DNA of 40,445 nt from Spirochaeta lutea (lineage in GTDB: Bacteria > Spirochaetota > Spirochaetia > DSM-27196 > Salinispiraceae), in NCBI RefSeq assembly GCF_000758165.1, contig NZ_JNUP01000072.1, positions 1 to 40,445 of the forward strand, in the 5' to 3' direction. The notes below the pieces were generated by a model. That model saw nothing but the letters and a program-made list of their open reading frames with translations. It was not told where the DNA came from and did not search any database. The position numbers and the translations under genes were made by a program. Below are positions 1 through 9,048 of the stretch, one piece after another. Each line of letters starts with the position of its first letter. Positions within the stretch are counted from its first letter, which is position 1.

Positions 1-1297
1 GATTAAGCAACCTTTTTTCTGTAAATTTCTTTAAAAGCAGGGCGATCATTAGACTCGGGTAAGTACCGTTTTTCATTCTGCCATTGATCGTTCTGTTCGA
101 TCAGCATGGCCGCCGCAAGGCGAAGCAAACTATCGGCATTAGGGAATACGCCTACGACCTTTGTTCGCCTTTTTATTTCTTTCATTTGACGTTCAGCCAA
201 ATTTGAGGTTCGTAACTTCCTCCTGTGGTTTTCCGGGATATGAAATACGCTTAATCCCTCCCGGAGATTTTCATCAGCCCACTGGGCAAGACGGGGCTGG
301 GTCTTCTCATACTTTTCTACCAGGCTCTGCAAGTACCTTTCGGCGTTCTGTTCATCTGGGGCATTGAAAACCTTGCGGATTTCCGCCGCTACCGCCGGGA
401 CATCGTCTTTCCTTGTCACGTAACCACGAGCATTTTGCTGCAAGTGAAATTGACACCGTTGCCACAAGATTCCAGGAAACACAGCATCGATAGCTGCTCG
501 AAGACCCGCATGGTCATCACTGGTAATCATGGTCAGACCATGGAGCCCTCTACGAACCAGGCCTTCTAGAAACGATCGCCAATTTACCTCCGCTTCGCTA
601 TTGGCTACTTCTGTGCCCAAAATCTGACGTTTGCCTTCATAATCGACGCCTATGGCCATCAGTAGGGACTGTTTGACCACTTTCGAGCCTACACGCACTG
701 ATTCATATGTAGCGTCGAGCACGAGATACTGTATTTGTCCTACCGGCGAGGATCGCCAGGATGTTGCCTCTTCATCCAGCTCCTTCGCCAATCGACTTAC
801 CTGTGAGGAGCTCACCTCGGTGCCGCATAGGATTTCTACGATATCTGAAACCCGTCTAGTACTGACCCCTTTTACGTACATCTCGGCTATCGCAAGTTTT
901 AAGGCTCGTTCACTCCGAATACCCTTTTCGATACAGCTGGGATAGAATTCCAGTCCGCGGACTTGAGGTATCTTGAGTAATACCTTCCCGGTAGCCAAAG
1001 CCAAGGTTTTGTTCTTAAACCCGTTGGCGTAGCCCATTCGATCTTCGGTCCGCTCATAGGGTTCGGCCTGAAGGGTTTTGGCTCGCTCAAGTTTCATTGC
1101 TTCGTTCACTACCTTTTCTATCACCTTAGAAAATTTACTGTCTTCCTTGGTGGCTAACATTTGGATCACTTGCTCTAAAAGTGTATACTCTGATTGGTAG
1201 GCCATCGGGCTCTCCTTATGGTTTGTTTCGTCACTTACCATTTGAGCCTGATCGGCCTGCTTTCTTCAACCTAATTTACAGAAAGAATTGTACACCA
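1..1297 (-). mobile_element. IS256-family insertion sequence, left end cut by window
   Basis: The element carries one transposase gene reading leftward. Its right end near 1270-1297 contains TTTACAGAAAG followed by AATTGTACACC, which read inward resembles the GTACAATT...TGTAAA terminal repeats common in IS256-family elements. The matching left end (TTTTTTCTGTAAATTT, about 14-29) overlaps the last transposase codons and continues off the window. The outer left boundary and the target-site duplication therefore cannot be seen. The right boundary is approximate. Confidence 0.8.
3..1205 (-). CDS. IS256-family (mutator-type) transposase
   Basis: This is a DDE transposase of about 400 residues, the usual size for the IS256 family. 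The start at 1205 has an AAGGAG ribosome-binding site six bases upstream; an in-frame start at 1241 would add 12 residues without a good site. Visible motifs are LDATYESVR (first catalytic Asp), ITSDDHAGLRAAI (second Asp), a QRCQFHLQQN stretch and the C-terminal TSNLAERQMKEIKRRTKVVG segment with the catalytic Glu. No frameshift or stop is seen, so it may be active. The stop codon lies inside the presumed terminal inverted repeat. Confidence 0.93.
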   Translation of the reverse strand: MAYQSEYTLLEQVIQMLATKEDSKFSKVIEKVVNEAMKLERAKTLQAEPYERTEDRMGYANGFKNKTLALATGKVLLKIPQVRGLEFYPSCIEKGIRSERALKLAIAEMYVKGVSTRRVSDIVEILCGTEVSSSQVSRLAKELDEEATSWRSSPVGQIQYLVLDATYESVRVGSKVVKQSLLMAIGVDYEGKRQILGTEVANSEAEVNWRSFLEGLVRRGLHGLTMITSDDHAGLRAAIDAVFPGILWQRCQFHLQQNARGYVTRKDDVPAVAAEIRKVFNAPDEQNAERYLQSLVEKYEKTQPRLAQWADENLREGLSVFHIPENHRRKLRTSNLAERQMKEIKRRTKVVGVFPNADSLLRLAAAMLIEQNDQWQNEKRYLPESNDRPAFKEIYRKKVA

Positions 1298-1630
1298 ACA
1301 TCCGAAGATTCGGTCCGCAATATCCGCAACGTTCAGTTCGTCATAGGCACCCAAATCATGGGCAAGCTCCTGGCAGCCTATCTGCTTGAGCCCGCCAGCG
1401 AAACCATTTCTCGACAGATCATTCAGTCCGGAGGAATCGATCTGATGCTCTGGGAGCTGGGAACCCAGGAAGTCAGCACCCTCGGCCGGGTTTCAAACCT
1501 TTCCAAACAGCTCTACCTTCAGGGTGGGTGCTTCGTGGGACTCTATCGAAACGGCCGGCCCCTCATCAATCCACCGGGCACCATGGCACTAGAGCCCCGA
1601 GACAGGGCAATCCTTCTCACCCAGGTGTAA
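1298..1630 (+). pseudogene. 3' remnant of a potassium-channel/RCK-domain gene, interrupted by the IS
   Basis: About 110 codons are open from the IS edge to TAA at 1628-1630. The segment IGTQIMGKLLAAYLLEP followed by a C-terminal part with VGLYRNGRPLINPPGT and PRDRAILLTQV resembles the end of RCK/TrkA-type domains, where a NAD-binding half is followed by a TrkA-C half that usually ends with a 'gD.lilig' strand. No start codon belongs to the fragment, because the open frame continues backwards only into IS sequence. The likely reading is that the IS inserted into a K+ channel or K+ transport regulatory gene and its 5' part lies beyond position 1. The exact family is uncertain. Confidence 0.65.
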
Positions 1631-1638
1631 CGCTACCC

Positions 1639-1743
1639 TAGTGCGCAAAAGGTTCTATGAATGCCCCTCGGCGATACCACCCATGGGTGGACTCATAGGT
1701 CTCTCCGCTATATCCGGTGCCGTTTACAACCCTTGGCGCGCTA
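1639..1743 (+). repeat. Dispersed ~104-bp palindromic repeat, copy A
   Basis: The copy begins TAGTGCGCAAAAGG and ends CCTTGGCGCGCTA, so the ends are inverted repeats flanked by TA. The core holds CCACCCATGGGTGG, followed by CTCCGCTATATCCGGTG and GTTTACAACCC. It is homologous to the copies at 8823, 13627 and 24517. It lies between the channel-gene remnant and the UvrA-like gene. The next 62 bases, up to 1805, show nothing recognisable. Confidence 0.85.
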
Positions 1744-1805
1744 CATAACGGTAAAAAGAATACAGCTATTCACAGCCTCTCTACAGTCCTCCCGTCCTCT
1801 TCGCC

Positions 1806-4091
1806 TCAAGACGTACGATAAAAGGACGAGAGGTACTTGGCCGTCCGGCTATCCCGACATCCGGGGAGCCCCGCTGCCGGCCCCTGGTACAGTACCCGGC
1901 CCCCTTCCTTTCCGGCCCCGGGCCCGAGGTCCACAATCCACTGGGCATACTTAACTATATCCATATTGTGCTCTATCACCACCACGGTATTCCCCGCCCC
2001 CACCAGATCCTGGATGAGAACATGAAGGGTTTGGATATCCCCCCGATGCAGCCCCCTGGTTGGTTCGTCCAAAATATACACCTGTCCTCGGGTGCTCAGC
2101 CGGGCGGCCAGTTTCAGACGTTGGGCCTCTCCGCCCGAGAGGGTCGATAAGGCCTGACCCAGTTTGAGATACCCCAACCCGACCCGGAGCAGCAGTTCAA
2201 GCTGGGCTTTTATCTTCGACTGGCTGAAAAGCTCCAGGGCCTGATGGGCGGTCATCTCCAAGACCTCATCAATACTCACCCCGGCATAGCGGTAGGTTAA
2301 CACCTCAGGACGGTAACGCTTACCCTGGCACTCGTCACAGGGGGTCTGAACTGCATCCAGAAAAAACAACTCGGTGGAAATGACCCCCTGACCGCCGCAT
2401 TTTTGACAGGCGCCCTGGGAGTTAAAACTGAATAAGGACGCAGCCTGACCGGTAGCCTTGGAAAACAGCCTCCGTACCGCATCGAACATGCCCGTATAGG
2501 TAATCAGATTGCCCCGGCTTGTACGTCCGATTCCACCCTGGTCCACCACCACTGCCTCGGGGTAGGCGGCGATAAACTCCTGGTGCATCAAAGTGCTTTT
2601 TCCGCTTCCTGACACACCCGTAATACAGGTAAAGGCTCCCTGGGGAATCTTTACAGAAATATCCTGGAGATTGTTGGTGCGGGCGTGGTGTATTTCGTAA
2701 AACCGGCTGAACTCCTTCCGGGAAGGGATGACGGCCTCGTCTTGGAGAAGCCTCCCGGTAATGGAGGAACCCCCGTGTAAATCCCCCGGAGAACCCACAT
2801 ACACCACCTCCCCACCCTGGGCACCTCCACTGGGGCCCAGATCGACAACCCAATCAGCTCCCCGGATGATGGTCGGATCATGCTCCACCACCAGGACGGT
2901 ATTTCCCCTGTCCCGGAGATTCCGCAATAACGCCAAAACAGCCTCGGTATCCCGGGGATGAAGGCCGGCGGAGGGCTCGTCCAGGATGTAGAGCAGATCG
3001 GTCAGGTCACAATCCAGCTGACGAGCCGTTTTAACCCTCTGACTCTCCCCCCCAGATAGGGTCGACACCGGACGCTCCAGGGTCAGATACCCCAAGCCGA
3101 GCCGTATGAGCCCCTGGAGCAGTATGCGAGCTTTGGGGAGAATGGATTGTCCCAGGGGATCAGAAATCCCTTCCAACCACGGAAGCAGATCAGCCAGCTC
3201 CATGGCACAGAGCTGACCAATATGCCGGTCCCGGATACGCGACTCCCGGGCCCGGGCATTAATACGATGGCCGCCGCAGTCGGGACAGGTCCCATAGGAA
3301 AAATACTCCTCGTACACAGAGGTCTTTTTCCCCCCTCGGCTGGATTCCACAGGTTCCCCCCCCTCGGCCTCTCCCTTGGCGGTTTTTAAGCGGACAAGTC
3401 TCCGGGCAAATCCTTCCCAGTTTTTGATATAGGTTTCCACCCCGTGGGGTTTTGTAACCGGAACGGCTTCGGTATCGAGAAGCAGGTGCAGCTCCTGGGG
3501 GGTGAATTCGGATAGGGGTTTATCCGGGTCAAAAAGACCGATGCTTACAAGTTCCCGCCATAAAAATCCCCCGGGCCTGCATTCCGGATGATCCAGCGCG
3601 CCGTCCCTCAAACTCCGGTCCCAACGCAACAACCGTTCGCGGTTCACCTCTATGACCGTACCCAATCCGTGGCAGGCGGGACACATCCCCTCGGGATGGT
3701 TGAAGGAGTAGAGAAAACTCGGTCCGATCTGGGGCTGGGCCAGGCGGGAGAACAATAGTCGGAGATACGTCAGTATCTCCGTGGCGGTCCCGAGGGTGCT
3801 GCGCAGATTCGATCCCATGGGTTTTTGGTCGATAAGAATGGCGGTAGAAAGGTTGGTTACCTCATCCATATCCGGTCTGGACAGCTTCGGCAGGCGTGAG
3901 CGGGCAAAGGTAGAAAAGGTCTCCACCAGCTGCCGCTGGGCCTCGGTGTACAGGGTATCAAAAACCAAGGATGATTTCCCCGAACCGGATACCCCGGTGA
4001 ACACCACAAACCTATGCTTGGGTATCTCAACCATGATATTCTTGAGATTGTGGGTTCTTGCACCCCGGACAACGATACATGATTCAATCAT
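1806..4091 (-). CDS. UvrA-like ABC ATPase, short form lacking the UvrB-binding region
   Basis: This is a 761-residue relative of excinuclease subunit A with two ABC ATPase modules. Walker A is GVSGSGKSS near residue 33 and GVSGSGKST in the second half; the signatures are LSGGESQR and LSGGEAQR. Zinc-type CxxC pairs are present (CPAC, CPDC, CQKC, CDEC). Canonical UvrA is about 940 residues. Here the segment after the first ATPase strand ([11 protein letters not shown]) passes almost directly to [15 protein letters not shown], so the UvrB-binding and insertion regions are missing. Such short UvrA paralogues are linked to drug or antibiotic resistance (DrrC-like) rather than to nucleotide excision repair with UvrB. 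The start at 4091 has GGAGG five bases upstream. It is divergent from a MerR-type regulator that probably controls it. Confidence 0.9.
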   Translation of the reverse strand: MIESCIVVRGARTHNLKNIMVEIPKHRFVVFTGVSGSGKSSLVFDTLYTEAQRQLVETFSTFARSRLPKLSRPDMDEVTNLSTAILIDQKPMGSNLRSTLGTATEILTYLRLLFSRLAQPQIGPSFLYSFNHPEGMCPACHGLGTVIEVNRERLLRWDRSLRDGALDHPECRPGGFLWRELVSIGLFDPDKPLSEFTPQELHLLLDTEAVPVTKPHGVETYIKNWEGFARRLVRLKTAKGEAEGGEPVESSRGGKKTSVYEEYFSYGTCPDCGGHRINARARESRIRDRHIGQLCAMELADLLPWLEGISDPLGQSILPKARILLQGLIRLGLGYLTLERPVSTLSGGESQRVKTARQLDCDLTDLLYILDEPSAGLHPRDTEAVLALLRNLRDRGNTVLVVEHDPTIIRGADWVVDLGPSGGAQGGEVVYVGSPGDLHGGSSITGRLLQDEAVIPSRKEFSRFYEIHHARTNNLQDISVKIPQGAFTCITGVSGSGKSTLMHQEFIAAYPEAVVVDQGGIGRTSRGNLITYTGMFDAVRRLFSKATGQAASLFSFNSQGACQKCGGQGVISTELFFLDAVQTPCDECQGKRYRPEVLTYRYAGVSIDEVLEMTAHQALELFSQSKIKAQLELLLRVGLGYLKLGQALSTLSGGEAQRLKLAARLSTRGQVYILDEPTRGLHRGDIQTLHVLIQDLVGAGNTVVVIEHNMDIVKYAQWIVDLGPGAGKEGGRVLYQGPAAGLPGCRDSRTAKYLSSFYRTS

Positions 4092-4109
4092 AACGACCTC
4101 CTGCCCAGC

Positions 4110-4140
4110 ACAATACAGAAATCGTCAGGGGTGGGGACAA
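4110..4140 (-). promoter_or_regulatory. Candidate MerR-type promoter with 19-bp spacer for the UvrA-like gene
   Basis: On the minus strand TTGTCC (4140-4135) and TATTGT (4115-4110) are separated by 19 bases. Over-long 19-20 bp spacers are the hallmark of promoters activated by MerR-family regulators through DNA distortion. The predicted transcription start lies just upstream of the GGAGG site at 4101-4097. The match is by eye; the dyad in the spacer is not obvious. Confidence 0.45.
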
Positions 4141-4156
4141 GGTGGAGGCTTTCAAC

Positions 4157-4963
4157 ATGACCGAATATGGATATTCCACGGTGAGCTCGGCTGGGGAGCA
4201 TGAAGCGATTCACATCCGGTTCCCCCAGGGGCTCTCCTGCCCCAGGCTTGCCAAACTCATGGGACGCCACCCCAATACCCTCCGACGATATGAAGAATGG
4301 GGCTTCATTGAACCTGTTCGCCGGCAGCCCAACGGATACCGTATATACACTCCCAGACAAATCATTCAAGCCCTGTTTGCGGTCACGGCCCTACGGGCAG
4401 GCTTCCAGGACTGGCAGGGCCGGAGACGGGTAAAATCCATGATTTCCCTCATTGTAGAAGGATCATATTCCGAGGCTTCCATCCTCTTGGACCATCACCG
4501 CCGGGACCTGGAGGAACGGCTAACCCATGCTCTGGAGGTAAAGGAGATTGTAACGTCCCGGGGAGCCTGTTCTCCGGGGTGTACCCAACCGAATACCGAA
4601 ACACCCGGCCTTTCCCGAAAGGCAGCCGCCGCAGAGCTGGGAATTTCCCCCCATACCATCCGGGATTGGGAACGAAATGCTCTGGTAACCCCGGACTACG
4701 GTAAGCATCACTGGCGGCTCTACCATCCCCACCACCTGGATCAGCTGCGGATCATTCGCATGCTCCGCCAGGCGGGTTACAGCTACATGGGAATACTAAG
4801 CCTGCTTTATGGCTCAACCAGCAGCGAAGACCTGACCTTTGCCCGGGATACCTGGGATCAAACCTTGACGAGATTAATCGATGATTCCCGACGCATGGAT
4901 GAGTTACTCGCCGAGCTCATCCTCCTAAAAACAAGATCCATGGGGCTACCCCTGGAAGGGTAA
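4157..4963 (+). CDS. Transcriptional regulator with two MerR-type HTH domains
   Basis: This 268-residue protein has two separate MerR-type winged-helix motifs. The first is [19 protein letters not shown] with a following [12 protein letters not shown] wing. The second, about 140 residues later, is [19 protein letters not shown] with [15 protein letters not shown] helical linker with one CSPGC pair joins them, and the C-terminal tail is a helix. ATG 4157 was chosen because GGAGG sits eight bases upstream; a GTG at 4142 is in frame but poorly placed. Ordinary MerR proteins have one DNA-binding domain and dimerise through a coiled coil, so this may bind DNA as a pseudo-dimer. It is divergent from the UvrA-like gene, which suggests local drug-responsive control. 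The ligand is unknown. Confidence 0.8.
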   Translation: MTEYGYSTVSSAGEHEAIHIRFPQGLSCPRLAKLMGRHPNTLRRYEEWGFIEPVRRQPNGYRIYTPRQIIQALFAVTALRAGFQDWQGRRRVKSMISLIVEGSYSEASILLDHHRRDLEERLTHALEVKEIVTSRGACSPGCTQPNTETPGLSRKAAAAELGISPHTIRDWERNALVTPDYGKHHWRLYHPHHLDQLRIIRMLRQAGYSYMGILSLLYGSTSSEDLTFARDTWDQTLTRLIDDSRRMDELLAELILLKTRSMGLPLEG

Positions 4964-5039
4964 CCATCGGGGGCCCGTCCAAGGGGTAGCTCCACCGGCG
5001 TTGAAACGCCCTCGGTCCCGTACTCCCTAGCCGGGCCCA

Positions 5040-6644
5040 TCACCACTCAATAATTCCACCTGCCACCGTCAATCCGGCCCCTACCGAGCAGAGCAGCACC
5101 CGCTGTCCCGGTTTTAACAACCCCTGCTCCTCCATATCGCTCAAACACAGGGGAATGGTCGCACCGGAGGTATTGCCGTACTTCTCGATGTTGAAAAATA
5201 CCCGCTCCATGGGGATGCCGAGTTTCTTTGCTACCGCCTTGAGAATCCGCCGGTTTGCCTGATGGGGTACAACCCAATCAATCTGATCCAGGGTTAAGCC
5301 CTGGGCCTGGGCTGCCGCCTCAATGATCTGGGTGAAGGCCGTCACGGCCCCGCGGAACATCCGTCCGCCATCCATAAACCAGTATTCATCCCCGGGTTCT
5401 AGGTCCGTCCCAGGGGGGTAGGCGCTGCCACCCGCTTTTCGGTAAATAATATCATAGCCCTCGGAATCGGCCTGCAGTATGAGATCCCCGAGCCTATGGC
5501 TGGCGGAGGGCTGCCCCCCAGGATTAGAGGACAGCACCGCTGCTCCGGCCCCGTCTCCGAAAAGGAAGGCCGTGGCGCGATCCGTTTTATCGGTAAATCG
5601 GCTCATCACCTCTCCGGCTACCACCAACACATTGGTGTATCCTCCGGTCTGGATGAACTGCCGGCCTACCGACAGGGCATAGAGCCATCCGCTGCATGCC
5701 GCAGCAATATCGAAGGCCGGAATGGTGGTGCACCCAAGTTTTTGTTGGAGAGCGCAGGCAGTGGCCGGCAGGGGCATATCCGGGGTTGTGGTTGCCAGAA
5801 TAATCAGGTCCAAGTCTCCGGGGGTGATTCCAGCCTTTTTAAGAGCCTGTTTACTCGCCTGGAAGGCCAGGTCGCTGGTACTTTCCTGATCGACCCACCG
5901 ACGTTCCTTAATGCCCGTCACCTTCTCTATATAGTCCTCTGTAATATCATCAAAATCCTGTAGGAAGGCAGAGTTCGCCACGACCTTGCCCGGGACGTAG
6001 CTCCCAATTCCGCGGACAAAACATGGCAAGAGTCCCCCTGCACCATTTGAGGCCGCCTCCTTCGCATCCAAATACCCCCCGATATCCGCCGCAGTCAGCC
6101 GACCCTCAGGGCCGGTGCCGGGTATCGTTGCGAGTTCAGCCTCAGTAATGTTGTTATCCCGAACCATCTTCTTTAACCGGGGACTGAGCTGGGTTCTCGA
6201 GGCACCGGCGGCATTTCCTCGGGAAGGTCCGGATGCAGCGGTGCTGCTTCCGGAACCGGCACCGGGGCCGCCACCCTCGGGAGCCGAAGCATCCCCCGGA
6301 CCGGCTTGGCCTGGCACCGCGGTACTACCGGCACCTGCGCTGCCCAAATGATCCTCTGCACCAGCCCCGGAAAGATGCTTCACATCATGGTCCGAGGTTT
6401 CCACGGTCAAGAGAGTCGCCCCCACATCCACCACATCACCCTCATCACAGGCTAAGGATTCAACAGTACCGGCACAGGGGGCTTCAAAGTCCCAGGTGGA
6501 TTTCTCGGTTTCGATATCTGCAATATGCTGACCCTTGGTGATGGTATCACCCGGTTTCACTAGCCAGGCTACAAGAATTCCATCTACGATAGATTCACCG
6601 ACAAAGGGCATGGGAATAGATGCAATAAACGTCTGCTCACTCAT
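5040..6644 (-). CDS. Lipoyl domain - E1/E3-binding domain - beta-ketoacyl-ACP synthase III fusion
   Basis: This 534-residue protein has E2-like N-terminal parts and a FabH-like catalytic part. Residues 1-85 are a lipoyl domain with the modification motif IETEKS (Lys48). Residues 92-152 are a Gly/Ala/Pro/Ser-rich flexible linker. Residues 152-193 are a peripheral subunit-binding domain (LSPRLKKMV...GTGPEGRLTAADI). From about residue 207 to the end is a complete KAS III: nucleophile Cys317 in DIAAACSG, His461 in VVPHQANRRI and Asn491 in YGNTSGATIP. The E2 acyltransferase domain (HxxxD) is absent. The AAGGAAGG ribosome-binding site precedes ATG 6644, 35 bases after the E1 gene. The inferred role is transfer of an acyl group from E1 via lipoamide to the KAS III cysteine and condensation with malonyl-ACP. 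The domain calls are firm; the coupled reaction is inference. Confidence 0.9.
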   Translation of the reverse strand: MSEQTFIASIPMPFVGESIVDGILVAWLVKPGDTITKGQHIADIETEKSTWDFEAPCAGTVESLACDEGDVVDVGATLLTVETSDHDVKHLSGAGAEDHLGSAGAGSTAVPGQAGPGDASAPEGGGPGAGSGSSTAASGPSRGNAAGASRTQLSPRLKKMVRDNNITEAELATIPGTGPEGRLTAADIGGYLDAKEAASNGAGGLLPCFVRGIGSYVPGKVVANSAFLQDFDDITEDYIEKVTGIKERRWVDQESTSDLAFQASKQALKKAGITPGDLDLIILATTTPDMPLPATACALQQKLGCTTIPAFDIAAACSGWLYALSVGRQFIQTGGYTNVLVVAGEVMSRFTDKTDRATAFLFGDGAGAAVLSSNPGGQPSASHRLGDLILQADSEGYDIIYRKAGGSAYPPGTDLEPGDEYWFMDGGRMFRGAVTAFTQIIEAAAQAQGLTLDQIDWVVPHQANRRILKAVAKKLGIPMERVFFNIEKYGNTSGATIPLCLSDMEEQGLLKPGQRVLLCSVGAGLTVAGGIIEW

Positions 6645-6679
6645 AAAAACCTTCCTTAAACCTTTTTAAGCATAGTTAC

Positions 6680-8659
6680 TCAGTACGCCAGAAGCTCGCG
6701 CAGGGCTGTCTCAATCCCTGCCCTACTGGGTCTGTACACCGACTCAAGCTCGGGAGCAAAGGGTACCGGTGTATCCGGTGCAGAAATCAGGCGGGGCGGA
6801 GCCTCCAGATCAAAGAAATTCCGCTGAGCGATTTCGGCAACGATGCCGGCTCCTATGCTACCGGTCTTCCACGACTCATGCACCACCAGCAGCTTGTGGG
6901 TCTTCTCCACGGATGCACTGAGGGTATCAAAATCGAAGGGTTTGAGAATCCGCGGATCTACAACCTCAATAGTATAATCACCCTCAGCCTCGATGGCTGC
7001 TACCGCAGCAAGGCATTCATGCATGGCGGCACCGTAGGCAACCAGGGTCAGATCCCCGCCCTCTTTATAGATCCGGGCCTTCTCCAGGGGATCCACTCCT
7101 CCGGAGAATTCAATGTCCCCTTTCAACCGGCGGTACAGGTACTTGCTCTCAAAAAACATCACCGGATTCGGATCGTACAAGGCGCCTATTAGCAGGGAAA
7201 AGAAATCCTCGGCAAAGGAGGGATACACAATCTTCAACCCGGGAAAACTTCCGAACATTCCCTCCAAATCCGCGCTGTGGAAGGGCCCGTAACTCAGCCC
7301 CCCGCCCGTGGGCATCCGAATGGTTACGGGCAGTCCCAGTTCATTCCGGAAATAGTAACTCCCGGCATTTACGCCTATCTGGGTCACCGCATCCGTCGCA
7401 AAATCGGAAAACTGCATCTCGACCACCGGACGCAGGCCCATTTGAGCGGCGCCCACGGCGAACCCTGTGAAACCCGACTCTGCCAGGGGCATGTCCAATA
7501 CCCGGGGCCGACCGTACTTCTCAAAAAGCCCCTTGGTCGCCTTGAAGGGCCCCCCGTAGGTCCCCACATCCTCCCCCATGAGAATAACCGCCGGATCATG
7601 CTCCATGGCGTGGTCCAAGGCCGCATTCACAGCCTGGACAGGGGTTACTCCCTGGAGAGAGAGGGGCGGCAGTCGGGGGGTATCCTCTCCCCGGGACGGT
7701 GCGTAGGCCGACCAATTCGTTTTCTCAGGGCTCACCTTAGCAAGGCCGATTGCACGGTTGGACTCCGTTGAAATATGTTCCTCCCACTGACGCTCCAGGG
7801 ATTCCAATTCCTCAGGGGTGGACAGCTCCTGCTCTATAATGTACCGGCGCATAACCTCAAGAGGATCCTCTTTCCTCCAGGCTTCCAGGTCTTCCCGGGG
7901 AACATACTCCGCAGTGTCATAGGCAGCATGTCCGGCTAGCCGGTAGGTAATTGTTTCCAGAATGTAGGGTTCCGGATGGTTCCGGAGTTCTTCGGCAATC
8001 TCGGCTACCTGGGTGTAGACCTCCATGGCATTGGTAGCTCGAATGGTCTTTCCCCGAATCCCATAACCAGCGGCTCGGGAAGATAGGGACTCGCAGGCAT
8101 ACTGGTGTTTTATAGGGGTAGAGTAAGCCCATTGGTTATTCTCTATCATGAAGATCACCGGCGTTCCTAATACTGCAGCAATATTCATAGCCTCATGAAC
8201 ATCCCCGGTACTGGTCCCGCCGTCTCCAATGATCGCTAATCCCAGGGATTCTATTCCCTGCTGGCGCCGAGCATGAACTGCACCAACCACATTAGGAAGC
8301 ATGGTGCCTAGATGGCTTACCATGGGTAGCAAACCCCGTTGAGGTGCGCCATGGTGAACGTTTCCATCCTTCCCCCCTGTTGGACTTTCCTCATTGGCCA
8401 GATAGTGGTTAAACATATGGAATACGGATAAGCCCCAGACCAGATATCCGCCGAAATCCCGCTGCATAAAATTACAGATATCCCGCTGGGGATCCAGAGC
8501 CATGGTGGTTCCTACAATGGCCGCCTCATTGCCTTCGCCGCTGGTAACCGTACCTTTTACCAGTTGCTCGCGATACAATTCCCAAAGGCGGTACTCGCTC
8601 TTCCGGGAAAGAAACATGTAGTTATACATTTTAAGAGCAATATCAGACTTCTCAAGCAT
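6680..8659 (-). CDS. 2-oxoacid dehydrogenase E1, alpha and beta subunits fused
   Basis: This 659-residue thiamine-diphosphate enzyme decarboxylates a 2-oxoacid and acylates a lipoyl arm. The alpha half (about 1-320) has the ThDP motif starting GDG at 145-147 and ending NN at 174-175, plus the HHGAPQRG and YRLAGHAAYD segments. The beta half (about 340-659) has MGEDVGTYGG, PLAESGFTGFAVGAA and a C-terminal KLLVVHESWKTGS segment. In most bacteria alpha and beta are separate genes; fused forms of this size are known. Substrate (branched-chain oxoacid, pyruvate or acetoin) cannot be told from sequence alone. AGGAG lies five bases before ATG 8659. It is the first gene of a pair with the lipoyl-KAS III fusion, which carries the only lipoyl domain in the window. 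No E3 or conventional E2 gene is nearby. Confidence 0.9.
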   Translation of the reverse strand: MLEKSDIALKMYNYMFLSRKSEYRLWELYREQLVKGTVTSGEGNEAAIVGTTMALDPQRDICNFMQRDFGGYLVWGLSVFHMFNHYLANEESPTGGKDGNVHHGAPQRGLLPMVSHLGTMLPNVVGAVHARRQQGIESLGLAIIGDGGTSTGDVHEAMNIAAVLGTPVIFMIENNQWAYSTPIKHQYACESLSSRAAGYGIRGKTIRATNAMEVYTQVAEIAEELRNHPEPYILETITYRLAGHAAYDTAEYVPREDLEAWRKEDPLEVMRRYIIEQELSTPEELESLERQWEEHISTESNRAIGLAKVSPEKTNWSAYAPSRGEDTPRLPPLSLQGVTPVQAVNAALDHAMEHDPAVILMGEDVGTYGGPFKATKGLFEKYGRPRVLDMPLAESGFTGFAVGAAQMGLRPVVEMQFSDFATDAVTQIGVNAGSYYFRNELGLPVTIRMPTGGGLSYGPFHSADLEGMFGSFPGLKIVYPSFAEDFFSLLIGALYDPNPVMFFESKYLYRRLKGDIEFSGGVDPLEKARIYKEGGDLTLVAYGAAMHECLAAVAAIEAEGDYTIEVVDPRILKPFDFDTLSASVEKTHKLLVVHESWKTGSIGAGIVAEIAQRNFFDLEAPPRLISAPDTPVPFAPELESVYRPSRAGIETALRELLAY

Positions 8660-8822
8660 TTCAACTCCTCACCTGCAACAGCATACTACCGTCTTACTGG
8701 TTCCCAAACCCTACCATGGAAACACCACCTCGGCTACGTAGAAAAAGCCAAGTCAGGGCGATTTGCCTACCATTATCTCTAATTCAAGGAGGTACATTCC
8801 CTGTGGAGAGGATAGTTTTTAT
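8660..8822. other. Leader region of the E1 operon
   Basis: These 163 bases precede the E1 gene and hold no open frame of note. A GATAAT hexamer is present on the minus strand but no convincing -35 lies at the right distance. The region ends at the palindromic repeat copy D. Confidence 0.4.
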
Positions 8823-8926
8823 TAGTGCGCGAGGCTTGTAACCTCCGGTGCTGAGGCCCCTACCTGGGGTGTGGTCCCAATCCGGAGCGACCATATCGGA
8901 CGTTCCTTACATTCTTTTGCGCACCA
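8823..8926 (+). repeat. Dispersed ~104-bp palindromic repeat, copy D (divergent)
   Basis: The copy begins TAGTGCGCGAGGCTTGTAA and ends TTACATTCTTTTGCGCACCA. It retains both terminal arms and a GACCATATCGGA segment corresponding to CGCTATATCGG of the other copies. The core CCTACCTGGGGTG has diverged. It lies between the E1 operon start and the ppdK terminator. Confidence 0.7.
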
Positions 8927-9006
8927 TACACAGGTTTCTCCCATCCCAATGGGCCCGGTGGAAAAAAGCCCCTTCCCCTCAGACGCTCCTCGGTGCATCC
9001 ATACAT

Positions 9007-9034
9007 AAAAGCCCCCCGGGGTTCCGGGGGGCTT
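9007..9034 (-). terminator. Rho-independent terminator of ppdK
   Basis: A perfect 11-bp stem (AAGCCCCCCGG at 9009-9019 pairing with 9024-9034) with a GGTT/AACC loop is followed on the minus strand by TTTT. It sits 15 bases past the ppdK stop codon. Confidence 0.9.
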
Positions 9035-9048
9035 GGTTAACACAGCCA

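Noticed and set aside
4964-5039. GC-rich sequence between the converging MerR-type and lipoyl-KAS III genes as a terminator
   Set aside because: Some short inverted pieces exist but there is no T-tract on either strand.
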